From NCBI GenBank assembly GCA_943362175.1, contig CALRIU020000020.1, positions 39,381 through 103,380 on the forward strand: 64,000 bases of DNA. Reading direction: 5' to 3'. The position numbers and the translations under genes are program-made. How positions within the stretch are numbered: position 1 is the stretch's first letter; each line of letters starts with the position of its first letter. A model generated the notes under the pieces. That model did not search any database. It worked only from the letters and a program-made list of their open reading frames with translations, and was not told where the DNA came from. The DNA is from UBA4416 sp943362175 (GTDB lineage Bacteria > Bacteroidota > Bacteroidia > B-17B0 > Aurantibacillaceae). Below, piece after piece: positions 7,206 through 16,686 of this stretch.

Positions 7206-8021
7206 TTAATACTGCTCGTTCTCGTTCGGAAAATCCCTGCTCTTCACATCTCTGATGTATTGCTGAAAGGCGCCGGTCATGCTTTCGTAAAGGTTCAGGT
7301 ACCTTCTCAGGAAGCGCGGGCTGAACTCATGTGTCATGCCCAGCATATCGTGCGTTACCAGCACCTGCCCGTCGACACCGCCGCCGGCACCGATACCGAT
7401 TACCGGAATGGCAATGCTTTTGGCCACTTCCTCCGCGAGCTTTGCCGGAATTTTTTCCAACACCAGCGCAAAGCAACCTGATTCTTCAAGAATTTTGGCA
7501 TCTTCCATCAATCGCTTTGCCTCATCTTCTTCCTTGGCCCTTACGGTATAGGTTCCGAATTTATAGATGGACTGGGGCGTGAGCCCCAAATGCCCCATCA
7601 CGGGAATGCCCGCCGTAAGGATGCGTTCAATAGAATCTTTGATCTCTTTGCCGCCTTCCATTTTCACAGCATGGCCGCCACTTTCCTTCATGATCTTTAT
7701 AGCGGACGTCAATGCTTCTTTGGAATTTCCCTGGTAAGAGCCAAAGGGAAGATCCACCACCACCAGGGCGCGGTCGACAGCCCTCACTACCGAAGAGGCG
7801 TGATAGATCATGTGGTCGAGCGTAATGGGCAGGGTGGTTTCATAACCTGCCATGACATTGCTCGCGCTGTCGCCCACAAGGATCACATCAATACCGGCAT
7901 GATCGATGATCTTTGCCATGGTGTAGTCGTAAGCGGTAAGCATGGAGATCTTCTCCCCGCGGCGCTTCATTTCCTGGAGCTGATGCGTTGTAACCTTTTT
8001 AACTTCCTTGTGAACAGACAT
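7206..8021 (-). CDS. panB: 3-methyl-2-oxobutanoate hydroxymethyltransferase
   Basis: PanB makes ketopantoate from 2-oxoisovalerate and 5,10-methylene-THF, the first committed step of pantothenate and CoA synthesis, in the cytoplasm. The 271-residue product matches the family length and shows TAYDY (29-33), the metal-binding VGDS (49-52), DLPFGSYQ, KMEGG, MGHLGLTPQS and IPVIGIGAG in the family order. No other pan gene is adjacent. The gene is divergent from the DUF4249-like lipoprotein gene. Confidence 0.97.
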   Translation of the reverse strand: MSVHKEVKKVTTHQLQEMKRRGEKISMLTAYDYTMAKIIDHAGIDVILVGDSASNVMAGYETTLPITLDHMIYHASSVVRAVDRALVVVDLPFGSYQGNSKEALTSAIKIMKESGGHAVKMEGGKEIKDSIERILTAGIPVMGHLGLTPQSIYKFGTYTVRAKEEDEAKRLMEDAKILEESGCFALVLEKIPAKLAEEVAKSIAIPVIGIGAGGGVDGQVLVTHDMLGMTHEFSPRFLRRYLNLYESMTGAFQQYIRDVKSRDFPNENEQY

Positions 8022-8062
8022 AAATGAGGATGTGTTATTTTTTGTAAAATTACTGAATTAAT

Positions 8063-8091
8063 TTGGAGTTCGGCTAAAAATGGTAACTTTG
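8063..8091 (+). promoter_or_regulatory. Bacteroidota-type promoter for the DUF4249-like gene
   Basis: TTG at 8063-8065 and TAACTTTG at 8084-8091 are separated by 18 bases, which fits the TTG-N17/19-TAnnTTTG consensus. The ATG follows at 8110, giving a short leader. Confidence 0.7.
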
Positions 8092-8109
8092 TAATCCTTA
8101 AATTATCGC

Positions 8110-9258
8110 ATGAAATATTCTGCTCTTATTGTATTGTCGCTGGTTTTTACGAGCCTTTTCACATCCTGCAAAAACGACCTGGAAGTACTGGCTCCCGGCA
8201 AGGAATCGGTTTCCGTATACGGGATCTTAAACCCGAATGAACGTGTTCAAAACATCCGGATCAATAAAGTATACCTTACGGATGGCGATGCCATGGTGGC
8301 CGGACAGGATGCCAATACGATCAATTATGGGCCGGGCGAGCTGAGAGTAACCCTGCAGCGTTTCATGAACGGCAGCACAACGCCGACACTTACCACTGTG
8401 GCAAACTCCCTAAAGAAAGAAATTGTGCTTACGGAAACCGTTGTCACAACAGAATCGGGCGCGTTCAGCACCAGCCAACGCCTCTGGCAAACGACTGACA
8501 AGTTATACAGCACCGGCGAGTACAAGCTCACCATTACGAACCTCGCCTCCAGCGCCGTGTATACGGCCCAGACCACGGTAATCGACAGCGTCAAGCCTTT
8601 CGGATCACAGCAGCCGATGCCGTTCCTGTATATCCCAAGCCAGCCCCTCACCTACCCGATGCATGGCAACTATCCGGCAAATCCGATCTCGACTGACAAG
8701 CCAAAATACGTGAATTATGATGTTCCTACCGCTACTTACGCGGTTAAGTTCCGGACAATCCCAAATGCGCGCCTGTATGGTGTGGTCATGCGCTTCCATT
8801 ACATCGACAGCCTGCTGAGTGGCGGTGCAAGCATGGATTATGTGGATTATAACTTTACGACGAATAAATCATCCGACCTGCTTGGAGGCACGATGCTCGA
8901 GTCTTTCACCTTCACTGGCGATGCCTTTTACAAGAACCTGGCGGCCGAAATGGCGAAAAAATCATCGGCCAATGTCAGGAACAGAAGGTCTTTTTATATG
9001 GAATTTATTGTCACGGCCGGAGCCGAAAACCTGAATGAGTTTCTCCTGATCAATGCGCCATCGGCAACCATCGCCCAGGACAAGCCTTCCTACTCGAATA
9101 TCAGCGGCGGCGTGGGCATTTTCTCGAGCCGTTCGGTATCTGTTGCCACGAAGGACCTATGGAACGATTTTATTGACAAAATCGCCTGTCATCCAGCCAC
9201 CAACCCTTACCTCTTCTGCAACAGCTCCGGAAAGCCATCGGCTACGGTCTGCAACTAA
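8110..9258 (+). CDS. DUF4249-like lipoprotein
   Basis: The 382-residue product starts with a signal peptide and a lipobox (SLFTSC), so it is lipid-anchored in the envelope. The segment after the anchor, SVYGILNPNERVQNIRINKVYL, followed by long beta-rich sequence, resembles DUF4249 proteins of Bacteroidota, which often sit near TonB receptors. Here no receptor is adjacent. There are no catalytic motifs visible, and two cysteine pairs near the C-terminus could form disulfides. Family assignment is by overall appearance and is moderate. Confidence 0.65.
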   Translation: MKYSALIVLSLVFTSLFTSCKNDLEVLAPGKESVSVYGILNPNERVQNIRINKVYLTDGDAMVAGQDANTINYGPGELRVTLQRFMNGSTTPTLTTVANSLKKEIVLTETVVTTESGAFSTSQRLWQTTDKLYSTGEYKLTITNLASSAVYTAQTTVIDSVKPFGSQQPMPFLYIPSQPLTYPMHGNYPANPISTDKPKYVNYDVPTATYAVKFRTIPNARLYGVVMRFHYIDSLLSGGASMDYVDYNFTTNKSSDLLGGTMLESFTFTGDAFYKNLAAEMAKKSSANVRNRRSFYMEFIVTAGAENLNEFLLINAPSATIAQDKPSYSNISGGVGIFSSRSVSVATKDLWNDFIDKIACHPATNPYLFCNSSGKPSATVCN

Positions 9259-9286
9259 TATATGACACATTTTTCCGGTCATAAGC

Positions 9287-9327
9287 CCCTGAAAATGACA
9301 GTTTTTTTTCATTTCAGGGTTTTTTTA
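9287..9327 (+). terminator. Rho-independent terminator
   Basis: CCCTGAAAATGA and TCATTTCAGGG pair with a one-base bulge and are followed by eight T. It lies 28 bases after the DUF4249-like gene and separates it from dnaK. Confidence 0.85.
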
Positions 9328-9479
9328 TGTCAGCCTGTCAGTTACTTAAGTTTATCCGGCGATTGGCATAAACATTGACCATGTGTATACGAAATAAAAA
9401 ACAAAAAGCGGGGTGCCTGAATGGCATTAAGGCTTAAAAAATAATATATAAACCAATAACAGAATAAAACACACAAATT

Positions 9480-11390
9480 ATGGGAAAAATAATAGGAATA
9501 GACTTAGGAACAACCAACAGCTGCGTAGCTGTGATGGAAGGTAACGAGCCTGTAGTAATTGCCAATAACGAAGGAAAAAGAACGACACCATCTGTAGTTG
9601 CCTTTGTGGAAGGCGGAGAGCGTAAAGTAGGTGATCCTGCCAAACGCCAGGCTATTACAAATCCAACCAAAACGATATCTTCCATCAAACGTTTCATGGG
9701 TACTAATTTTGACGAGGCTCAAAAAGAGATCCCACGTATGACGTATAAAGTAGTAAAAGGGGACAACAATACGCCGCGTGTGGTGATTGACGACCGCAAC
9801 TACTCTGCACAGGAAATTTCGGCGATCATTTTACAGAAAATGAAAAAAACGGCTGAAGATTTCTTAGGGACCAGCGTTGATGAAGCGGTGATTACAGTAC
9901 CGGCTTACTTTAACGATGCTCAGCGCCAGGCGACAAAAGAAGCCGGTGAGATCGCGGGCCTTAAAGTGAAACGGATCATCAACGAGCCTACCGCAGCTGC
10001 CCTGGCTTACGGTATGGACAAAAAAGGCAAGGACATGAAGATCGTTGTATTCGACTGCGGTGGTGGTACGCATGACGTATCGGTACTGGAGCTGGGCGAC
10101 GGCGTGTTTGAAGTAAAATCAACCGACGGTGATACGCACTTAGGTGGTGATGACTTTGACCACGTGATCATTGACTGGCTGGCTGATGAATTTAAAAAAG
10201 ACGAAGGCATCGACTTACGCCAGGATCCAATGGCCCTGCAACGTTTGAAAGAGGCTGCTGAAAAAGCAAAAATCGAATTATCGAGCACCACATCTACAGA
10301 GATCAACTTACCGTACATTATGCCGGTAAACGGAATTCCTAAACACTTAGTGAAAACCCTGAGCCGCGCAAAATTTGAACAGCTGGCTGACAGCCTGATC
10401 CAGCGTACCATTGAGCCTTGCAAATCGGCGCTGAAAAGCTCCGGCTTAACGATCTCTGATATCGATGAGATCATCTTAGTGGGTGGCTCTACACGTATCC
10501 CTGCTATCCAGGCTGCTGTTGAGAAATTCTTCGGCAAAGCTCCCAACAAAGGGGTGAACCCGGACGAAGTAGTTGCGATTGGCGCAGCGATCCAGGGCGG
10601 TGTATTGACCGGTGAAGTAAAAGATGTATTGCTGTTAGACGTCACGCCTCTTTCTTTAGGTATCGAAACTTACGGCGGTGTGTTCACCAAACTGATCGAA
10701 TCGAATACGACCATTCCATCGAAAAAAACAGAGACCTTCTCTACGGCGAGCGACAACCAGCCAAGCGTACAATTACACGTGCTGCAAGGCGAGCGCCCGA
10801 TGGCAAAAGATAACCGCACGATCGGACAGTTCAACCTGGATGGTATCATGCCTGCTCCACGTGGTGTTCCGCAAATCGAAGTAACTTTTGATATTGACGC
10901 GAACGGGATCTTATCGGTATCGGCAAAAGATAAAGCGACAGGCAAATCTCAAAACATCCGTATCGAAGCGTCTTCCGGCTTAAGCAAGGAAGAGATCGAG
11001 AAAATGAAACGTGAGGCTGAAATGAATGCCGACGCAGATAAAAAAGCGAAAGAGGAAGCGGAAAAAATCAATGCTGCCGACGGTATGATCTTCCAAACGG
11101 AGAAACAGCTGAAAGAATACGGCGACAAGATTCCTGCTGATAAAAAAGCAAACATCGAAGGCGCTTTGGCAAACCTGAAAACAGCGCATGCTGCCAGAAA
11201 CCTCGGCGACATCGACTCTGCGACCACTGCCCTGAACAGCGCCTGGGAAGCGGCTTCGCAGGACATGGCCAACGCCATGAACCAGCAACAGCAAGCAAAC
11301 CCTCAGGGCGATGCCACAGCAAACACTGCCGGTGATAACGGAGACAAAGGTGAAAATGTAACCGATGTGGACTACGAAGAAGTAAAATAA
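9480..11390 (+). CDS. dnaK: Molecular chaperone DnaK (Hsp70)
   Basis: DnaK is the ATP-driven cytosolic chaperone that binds hydrophobic peptide stretches together with DnaJ and GrpE. The 636-residue product is full length: an ATPase domain (1-380) beginning IGIDLGTTNSCVAVMEG, a linker with DVLLLDVTPLSLGIET, a substrate-binding domain (to about 505), a helical lid and a Gln-rich tail ending DVDYEEVK. The second phosphate loop reads DCGGGTHDVSV instead of the more common DLGGGTFDVSI. dnaJ and grpE are not adjacent. I saw no CIRCE-like operator upstream. Confidence 0.98.
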   Translation: MGKIIGIDLGTTNSCVAVMEGNEPVVIANNEGKRTTPSVVAFVEGGERKVGDPAKRQAITNPTKTISSIKRFMGTNFDEAQKEIPRMTYKVVKGDNNTPRVVIDDRNYSAQEISAIILQKMKKTAEDFLGTSVDEAVITVPAYFNDAQRQATKEAGEIAGLKVKRIINEPTAAALAYGMDKKGKDMKIVVFDCGGGTHDVSVLELGDGVFEVKSTDGDTHLGGDDFDHVIIDWLADEFKKDEGIDLRQDPMALQRLKEAAEKAKIELSSTTSTEINLPYIMPVNGIPKHLVKTLSRAKFEQLADSLIQRTIEPCKSALKSSGLTISDIDEIILVGGSTRIPAIQAAVEKFFGKAPNKGVNPDEVVAIGAAIQGGVLTGEVKDVLLLDVTPLSLGIETYGGVFTKLIESNTTIPSKKTETFSTASDNQPSVQLHVLQGERPMAKDNRTIGQFNLDGIMPAPRGVPQIEVTFDIDANGILSVSAKDKATGKSQNIRIEASSGLSKEEIEKMKREAEMNADADKKAKEEAEKINAADGMIFQTEKQLKEYGDKIPADKKANIEGALANLKTAHAARNLGDIDSATTALNSAWEAASQDMANAMNQQQQANPQGDATANTAGDNGDKGENVTDVDYEEVK

Positions 11391-11414
11391 TTTCTTTAGA
11401 TAAATTGAATGATG

Positions 11415-11450
11415 AAAAAATCCCTCACGAGAAATTGTGAGGGATTTTTT
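11415..11450 (+). terminator. Rho-independent terminator of dnaK
   Basis: AAAAAATCCCTCAC and GTGAGGGATTTTTT form a perfect 14-bp stem around an 8-base loop, 25 bases after the dnaK stop. Confidence 0.92.
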
Positions 11451-11475
11451 TATTGGATATAAAGCAATTGCAACA

Positions 11476-11504
11476 TTGATAATTTACAAAAAGACTTAAA
11501 TTTG
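11476..11504 (+). promoter_or_regulatory. Bacteroidota-type promoter at the start of the accessory stretch
   Basis: TTG at 11476-11478, 18 bases, then TAAATTTG at 11497-11504. The first gene of the A+T-rich stretch starts at 11561, leaving a leader of about 50 bases. Confidence 0.7.
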
Positions 11505-11560
11505 ATAGGCAGAAAGGATCAGTAAATACAGTCCCATTTGCTGAGAGGTAACAGAAAAAA

Positions 11561-12010
11561 ATGAATACGAAAATAATGTATATCGAGTTGAAGAGTGGTT
11601 ACTCGGATAATGGACCTGCCTGGATCGGTAAAGTTGAGTTTTCCAAATCCGGTCAGACCATTTATTTCGACAATAAGGCTATTAAAAAATTAAAGACTCC
11701 CGGTACTGGTGCAAACCATTTCGATATTGAAACCGGCGAAGAATACTGGGTTTCAGGAGTTAAAAAAAATGGAGCTGACAGGCATTGGGCAGGAGGCGGA
11801 AAAATAATGCTTGACAGGAACTCAGTGGATGACTATTTAAAACTGGTTGACTTCACTGTTATTGAAGAAAAATATTTTGACATCATTGACTTTGAGCCCA
11901 CAGACAAAAGTAAATTTCGCGATATTGAAAATTCACACATTGACAGAGAAGATACCAATCAAAGCATCCAAGCCCGCTATTGGGATAACAATAGAAAAAA
12001 ACTTTCATAG
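11561..12010 (+). CDS. Hypothetical protein, small conserved Bacteroidota family
   Basis: The 149-residue product has no signal peptide or membrane segment and should be cytoplasmic. Its first 75 residues show the pattern MYIELK...GPAWIGKVEFSKSG...FDIETGEEYWVSGVKKNG...DRHW. I recall this pattern from a small uncharacterised family that is sometimes mis-annotated as a DXP synthase; nothing here supports that enzyme. The C-terminal half is acidic and specific to this copy. It starts an A+T-rich group of genes, downstream of a good promoter. Confidence 0.7.
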   Translation: MNTKIMYIELKSGYSDNGPAWIGKVEFSKSGQTIYFDNKAIKKLKTPGTGANHFDIETGEEYWVSGVKKNGADRHWAGGGKIMLDRNSVDDYLKLVDFTVIEEKYFDIIDFEPTDKSKFRDIENSHIDREDTNQSIQARYWDNNRKKLS

Positions 12011-12032
12011 GAGACTGCATAGTGAAGTAGTG

Positions 12033-12422
12033 ATGTTGCGCTACACATATCATTTAACAAATCTACAATTGGAATCCAGGATTATATACGAAAACGCTAA
12101 GGTCTATTCACAAAAGGTTAGCTGGGAAAAGCCCAAAGACAGTATAGAAAGTGAATGGGTGTATATCGGAATTAAAGACAACATGGAGAGTATAACAACA
12201 ATCATTCAGGATTTTTTTATCACAAACCAATTGTATGTTGCATTCACCAGGAATGCATCTTTTGAATTGGATACAGAATTTATTTTTGAAAAAATCCAGC
12301 CGCTTGCTGGCCGTGTTAATTTTTCGGTCTGGGATGCTTCCTTCCAAAACGTTATTGAATTTAATATAATAGGTGTGTACAGGACCGGAAGAAGAAATGC
12401 CGCATCGCTAGGAATATTTTGA
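12033..12422 (+). CDS. Hypothetical protein
   Basis: This 129-residue product is not recognised. The open frame extends further upstream inside the previous gene, but the ATG at 12033 avoids that overlap and follows the previous stop by 22 bases. The protein is soluble, rich in aromatic and Ile residues, and reads like one compact alpha/beta domain with segments such as EWVYIGIKDNMESITTIIQ and VNFSVWDASFQNVIEFN. It may be cotranscribed with the gene before it. An immunity-type or phage-type role is possible but has no direct support. Confidence 0.55.
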   Translation: MLRYTYHLTNLQLESRIIYENAKVYSQKVSWEKPKDSIESEWVYIGIKDNMESITTIIQDFFITNQLYVAFTRNASFELDTEFIFEKIQPLAGRVNFSVWDASFQNVIEFNIIGVYRTGRRNAASLGIF

Positions 12423-12514
12423 AAATAAACACGAAATAAAAAATTCAAAGAAAGAATTGCTGATTTAATAAACCAAAAAATATCCGGCCGGAACAAATAG
12501 CTTCAAAATAACGC

Positions 12515-14164
12515 ATGATGACGAGACAATTCCTATTTTCAATGATGGCCTTTTTAACAGGCTTCAGGATATCCGGACAGATCAATGACCTGTTGAAAAG
12601 TGATAGTATCGTTTATCCGATTCACAAAACGAATATTGGGAAAATTGCCTTTATGAAGCAAACCATTCCCATTGAAAAATTTAGTGAAACAGACTTTCTA
12701 AGGTCGTTCGAACTTAAAGAGAAAGCCGATCTCAATATCAGGGTGTTCATGGGTAATTCACTAACCAATTACCTTCATTTACTTTCGCCACAACTAAGCG
12801 CCGAAGAGCTTACTAAAAACGGGAATTACCAATTCAGCTTTTTTGTTGACAGCAAAAAAATTTATGTTGAAAATCTAAATGCCGGTGCCGGAAGTCCCGA
12901 TTCTAAAAATCAAAGAAGCGTTTTCAGAGTGCCATTAATCAGTTCAACGAATGAGGATTCCTGGGGTAAATTCCTCTGGAACCGGTTTTTGGCGAATGGC
13001 GGGCAAGAGGTATTGACAAACGGTGATCATATGCTTAAAATCGAAATCAGGCCTTATCTGAAATTAACGGAAGTCGTATGCGGCAGCTTAATTGCCGAAG
13101 GACAGCTAAAAATCGTTGTTCCGGAAATACCCATTCATGAAAGAGCTGTTAAGCTTCAGGTCATTAAACCTCTTAAAGACTGGCAGATTTCAACGGAAAA
13201 GCCTGATACTTCAAAAATTGAAGAACTAAACCGGAAAATTGCGACAGGGGTATTTAAAGACATCACAAGTATCCTTGTGATCAAAGACAATACGTTATTA
13301 CTGGAAGAATACTTTAACGGAGCAAACAGAAACACGCTTCACGATACAAGGTCGGTTGGTAAATCCTTTGCCTCTGCATTATTAGGCATTGCGATTAAAG
13401 ACCATTACATTAAAAATGACATGCAGTTACTCAGCAGCTTTTACGATTTGAAATCATTTCAAAATTATTCAGCAGCGAAAGACAGCATTACTTTAAAAAG
13501 CCTGCTAACCATGAGCTCGTCCTTTGATGGCTCCGACATGGTGCAGGAATCTCCCGGAAACGAAGAAAAGATGTACCCAACTAAAAATTGGGTTGCCTTT
13601 GCTTTAAATCTGCCTGTTGACAAAACAAAGGTGGCAACTCCCAAATGGGACTATTTTACCGCAGGCGTCGTGCTTATAGGTGACATCATTCATAAATCCG
13701 TTCCCAATGGCCTGGAAACCTATGCAGACAACCATTTATTTCAGCCGCTTGGCATAAGCCATTATAAATGGCAATTCACCCCGCAAAGAGTTGCCAGCAC
13801 AGCAGGGGGATTACAATTGCGTTCGCTTGATTATGCCAAATTCGGGCAGCTTTATAAAAATCAGGGCAAGTGGAATGGTAAACAGATTCTGACTGAGGAC
13901 TGGGTAGAAAAAAGTTTATCACGACAAATGACTATCGCTGAAGGAGAATATTACGGCTATTTGTTTTGGAACAAAACTTATACGCTTGGCGGCAAAACGT
14001 ATGAAACTTATTATTCGAGCGGTAACGGTGGCAATAAAATCTTTATTTTCAAAGATCAGCCTCTTGTTATTGTTATCACTTCGACGGCATACAACACGCC
14101 TTACGGACACAAACAGGTTGACAGGATTATGCAGGACTATGTATTACCGGCAGTTATAAAATGA
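12515..14164 (+). CDS. Secreted serine hydrolase, class C beta-lactamase fold
   Basis: The 549-residue product has a signal peptide, an N-terminal domain of about 200 residues that I do not recognise, and a C-terminal beta-lactamase-related domain (about 235-549). The catalytic SxxK is SVGK, near residue 280, in DTRSVGKSFASALLG. A WDYFTAG segment is in the position of the second catalytic Tyr motif, and GGLQLRSLDYAKFGQLY is typical of this superfamily. It probably acts as a periplasmic esterase, amidase or D-peptidase; real beta-lactamase activity cannot be inferred. Its stop overlaps the next start by four bases (ATGA), which suggests translational coupling. Confidence 0.85.
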   Translation: MMTRQFLFSMMAFLTGFRISGQINDLLKSDSIVYPIHKTNIGKIAFMKQTIPIEKFSETDFLRSFELKEKADLNIRVFMGNSLTNYLHLLSPQLSAEELTKNGNYQFSFFVDSKKIYVENLNAGAGSPDSKNQRSVFRVPLISSTNEDSWGKFLWNRFLANGGQEVLTNGDHMLKIEIRPYLKLTEVVCGSLIAEGQLKIVVPEIPIHERAVKLQVIKPLKDWQISTEKPDTSKIEELNRKIATGVFKDITSILVIKDNTLLLEEYFNGANRNTLHDTRSVGKSFASALLGIAIKDHYIKNDMQLLSSFYDLKSFQNYSAAKDSITLKSLLTMSSSFDGSDMVQESPGNEEKMYPTKNWVAFALNLPVDKTKVATPKWDYFTAGVVLIGDIIHKSVPNGLETYADNHLFQPLGISHYKWQFTPQRVASTAGGLQLRSLDYAKFGQLYKNQGKWNGKQILTEDWVEKSLSRQMTIAEGEYYGYLFWNKTYTLGGKTYETYYSSGNGGNKIFIFKDQPLVIVITSTAYNTPYGHKQVDRIMQDYVLPAVIK

Positions 14165-14925
14165 GAGACGTTTGTTTCCTGATGAACAGAGCAAAACCAA
14201 ATAAATATGCAGTAAATGTTGAAAAAAATATACTTAGACGATCAACTATAACCTTTTCAATATTATTTCCGGCTCTGTTGTCATTTGGACAAGGAGATTC
14301 GCCAGCTAACCAGGCTAATGCTTGCAGGCAAACGTTTTATAGCGATGGCTCTCCCAAGACAAATTGTGTTTATAATAAAACGTCTAAACAATGGTCATGC
14401 ACGGACTACTATATCAATGGAAGGATCTTATCAAACTACTATTGCGACTCAAACAGCTATTTCCCGACGGGATTGAAAAAGGCATACGATGTGTATGGCG
14501 ACATTGCCTATATTGTTAATCGTAAGAATGAGCTATTACATGGGACTTTTACTGAATACTTCTGCAATGGGAACATAAAAAGATGTGGTGAATTTTACAA
14601 TAGTTTCCGTGTTGGAACCTGGCATGAGTATTACGAAAACGGCAGGTTAAAAAGTGAACAAAAATTTAAAATCTCAAAAAACGATTCTCTTTATAATTGG
14701 GAAAATAAACATTCTGATTCACTGAAAGTTTTTTCATTAACCGTCATATTCGGAACATTCAATAATTTAGAGCCTTTGCCAGAAGTAAAAAACTGTGAAC
14801 TTATAAATTCCGGTCCTCAATCGTTTTGTAAAGACGAGATGTACGGCTATGAAGGAATTAAAACCGGAACATGGCGATTTTTTAATCAAAAGGGAGCGCT
14901 CATCAAGACTGAAACTTATAAATAA
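14161..14925 (+). CDS. MORN-repeat-like (YwqK-type) secreted protein
   Basis: The 254-residue product has a hydrophobic segment near residues 25-42 that looks like a signal sequence, so the true start could be the second Met (14182). After it come repeats of the MORN_2 type, for example GTFTEYFCNGNIKRCGEF, GTWHEYYENGRLKSEQKF and, at the end, GTWRFFNQKGALIKTETY. Such repeats occur in secreted or toxin-linked proteins and are thought to be structural. Several cysteines lie outside the repeats. Its start overlaps the hydrolase stop. Function unknown. Confidence 0.7.
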   Translation: MRDVCFLMNRAKPNKYAVNVEKNILRRSTITFSILFPALLSFGQGDSPANQANACRQTFYSDGSPKTNCVYNKTSKQWSCTDYYINGRILSNYYCDSNSYFPTGLKKAYDVYGDIAYIVNRKNELLHGTFTEYFCNGNIKRCGEFYNSFRVGTWHEYYENGRLKSEQKFKISKNDSLYNWENKHSDSLKVFSLTVIFGTFNNLEPLPEVKNCELINSGPQSFCKDEMYGYEGIKTGTWRFFNQKGALIKTETYK

Positions 14926-14952
14926 AAACGCCTGCTACTGATATCAAAAAAC

Positions 14953-15342
14953 ATGATTAAAAACGATCCTATCATCGCTGTCAAAGATGTGGAAGCCAGC
15001 TCCAAATGGTATCAATCCGTGTTCGGCTGCCAAAGCATGCACGGTGGAAAAGCCTTTGACATTCTTGTTTCTGAAACTAACGATGTGCTGCTTTGCCTTC
15101 ACCATTGGGGCGATCACGGTCATCCTACCATGCAGAATCCGGATGTTAAGCCCGGGAACGGACTGATCCTCTATTTCAGAACGGAAAACATGAAGGACAT
15201 CCGAAACAATGCTGAGAACATGGGCTGGGCTATCGAAGAAGAGATTCATGTGAATCCGAACTCCACCAAAAAAGAATTTTCACTACGGGATCCGGACGGT
15301 TATTATCTGACAATTACCGAATTTCATAGCTACGAAGGCTAA
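14953..15342 (+). CDS. VOC (glyoxalase/bleomycin-resistance) family protein
   Basis: The 129-residue product has the babbab topology of a single VOC module: an opening PIIAVKDVEASSKWYQSVFG, a middle GLILYFRTENMKDIRNNAE and the ending FSLRDPDGYYLTITEF. Metal-ligand-like residues (His in LCLHHW, Glu in the last strand) are present. Members bind small molecules or catalyse metal-dependent isomerisation or dioxygenation; the ligand here is unknown. It lies 28 bases after the MORN-like gene. Confidence 0.85.
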   Translation: MIKNDPIIAVKDVEASSKWYQSVFGCQSMHGGKAFDILVSETNDVLLCLHHWGDHGHPTMQNPDVKPGNGLILYFRTENMKDIRNNAENMGWAIEEEIHVNPNSTKKEFSLRDPDGYYLTITEFHSYEG

Positions 15343-15522
15343 GATGTGCCGGCTGCACCGGAAAAGGCTTCAGAGGCAATTGTCTTTCTTCCGAAAAAAT
15401 GCATGCTGAATCCGGACTTTTTATTAACTTAGTTAAGGTCATACCCAAATGAAGGCCCCCTCCGGCAAATCAAAGGAGAGTACGCACATAGCAGCAGCAT
15501 TGCCATGCTATTATAAAATCAT

Positions 15523-16686
15523 ATGACAACAGATATACAAAAAAAGGGACTGGCAAAAGTGAAACCGGACTGGAACTATTGGGGACTCATTGATCTGAAC
15601 GGGAATTATGTGCTTGAACCTATGTGCCACTCCATTTGGGACTGGAAAGAGGGAGTTGCCCGGCTCGAAAAAATTCCGGCAAAAATGGGTATCCACGAAG
15701 AGCTTTATAACGGACAATACGGTTTTATAACTGCCGATGGAACAATGATCAGCGATTTTTCTTTCGGTTATGCACGCGATTTTTCTTCCGGACTGGCAGC
15801 CGTCAACAAACATCAGAAATGGGGCTTTATTAATAAGCAGGGGAAGCCTGTTATTGATTGCATGTTCGACAATGTCCGTTCCTTTCAGCAGGAAGGTTGC
15901 ATTGCCCTACTCCATAACAAGTGGGGATTGCTTGACAGAAACGGAAAATGGAAGCTTGACAACACGTTTGATGACTTATCGGAATTTGCTTATGGCCTCA
16001 GTGTTGCAACGGTAAAAAGCGGATCAATGCCCGAAGACGTACATCGTTTTATCATTGATAAACACGGCACTAAATTAGTGGATCTCCCAAAGGAATGGGG
16101 CTGGTTTAAACCTGTTTCAGAAAAATTAATTTTGATCGGAACTTCAAGCGGCTATCCAGGCGAAAGGTTCTATGGCTTTATGGACTTACAGGGCCGGATC
16201 AAATCAAAACCGCAATTCTACACAACCTCCGACAGCTCATTTTACACCGGGAAATTTGTGAACGGCAAATTATATGTGGAAACCAAAGAAGGAAAAAAAG
16301 GCTTTGTGAATGAAGAAGGAGAATTTGAAAATTCAGAGTCATTACAGTCTGAATATCTAAAGCAGGAGATCAACCTACAGAGCAGGCCATTTGACGAGGT
16401 ACTGGATTTCTCGGAAGGCCTGGCAGTTGCCAGGAGAGGCGACTACTGGGGTGTGATTGATGAAACCAACAGGGTTGCTGTTGACTTTACTTACAAGAGA
16501 CGGATTTTCCGGAGCACAGATGACACGGGATTTTTTTTCAGTGGCTATTTTCCAAAATTTTCCTGCGGACTCATAGGCGTATGCGAAGAACGCGACACTA
16601 TTTATTCAGGCTATATTGACAAAGACGGCAAGACCAGGATAGACTTAACATTCAGGGTTGCCGAACCTTTTTATTCAGACAAATGA
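15523..16686 (+). CDS. WG-repeat protein
   Basis: The 387-residue product lacks a signal peptide and is built of WG-type beta repeats of about 35-45 residues. Examples are YWGLIDLNGNYVLEP, YGFITADGTMISDF, KWGFINKQGKPVIDC, KWGLLDRNGKWKLDN and DYWGVIDETNRVAVDF. Each repeat has the pattern W/YG-h-h-D/N-x-x-G. The repeats should form an elongated binding surface; no catalytic site is seen. The stop codon overlaps a micro-ORF by ATGA. It is part of the A+T-rich stretch. Confidence 0.8.
   Translation: MTTDIQKKGLAKVKPDWNYWGLIDLNGNYVLEPMCHSIWDWKEGVARLEKIPAKMGIHEELYNGQYGFITADGTMISDFSFGYARDFSSGLAAVNKHQKWGFINKQGKPVIDCMFDNVRSFQQEGCIALLHNKWGLLDRNGKWKLDNTFDDLSEFAYGLSVATVKSGSMPEDVHRFIIDKHGTKLVDLPKEWGWFKPVSEKLILIGTSSGYPGERFYGFMDLQGRIKSKPQFYTTSDSSFYTGKFVNGKLYVETKEGKKGFVNEEGEFENSESLQSEYLKQEINLQSRPFDEVLDFSEGLAVARRGDYWGVIDETNRVAVDFTYKRRIFRSTDDTGFFFSGYFPKFSCGLIGVCEERDTIYSGYIDKDGKTRIDLTFRVAEPFYSDK

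Noticed and set aside
11561..12010. DXP synthase annotation for the small hypothetical
   Set aside because: It is 149 residues and has no thiamine-diphosphate or transketolase motif.
12515..14164. Serine hydrolase as an antibiotic-resistance beta-lactamase
   Set aside because: Only the general SxxK fold is seen; class C lactamase motifs such as YAN and KTG are not clear, so resistance cannot be inferred.
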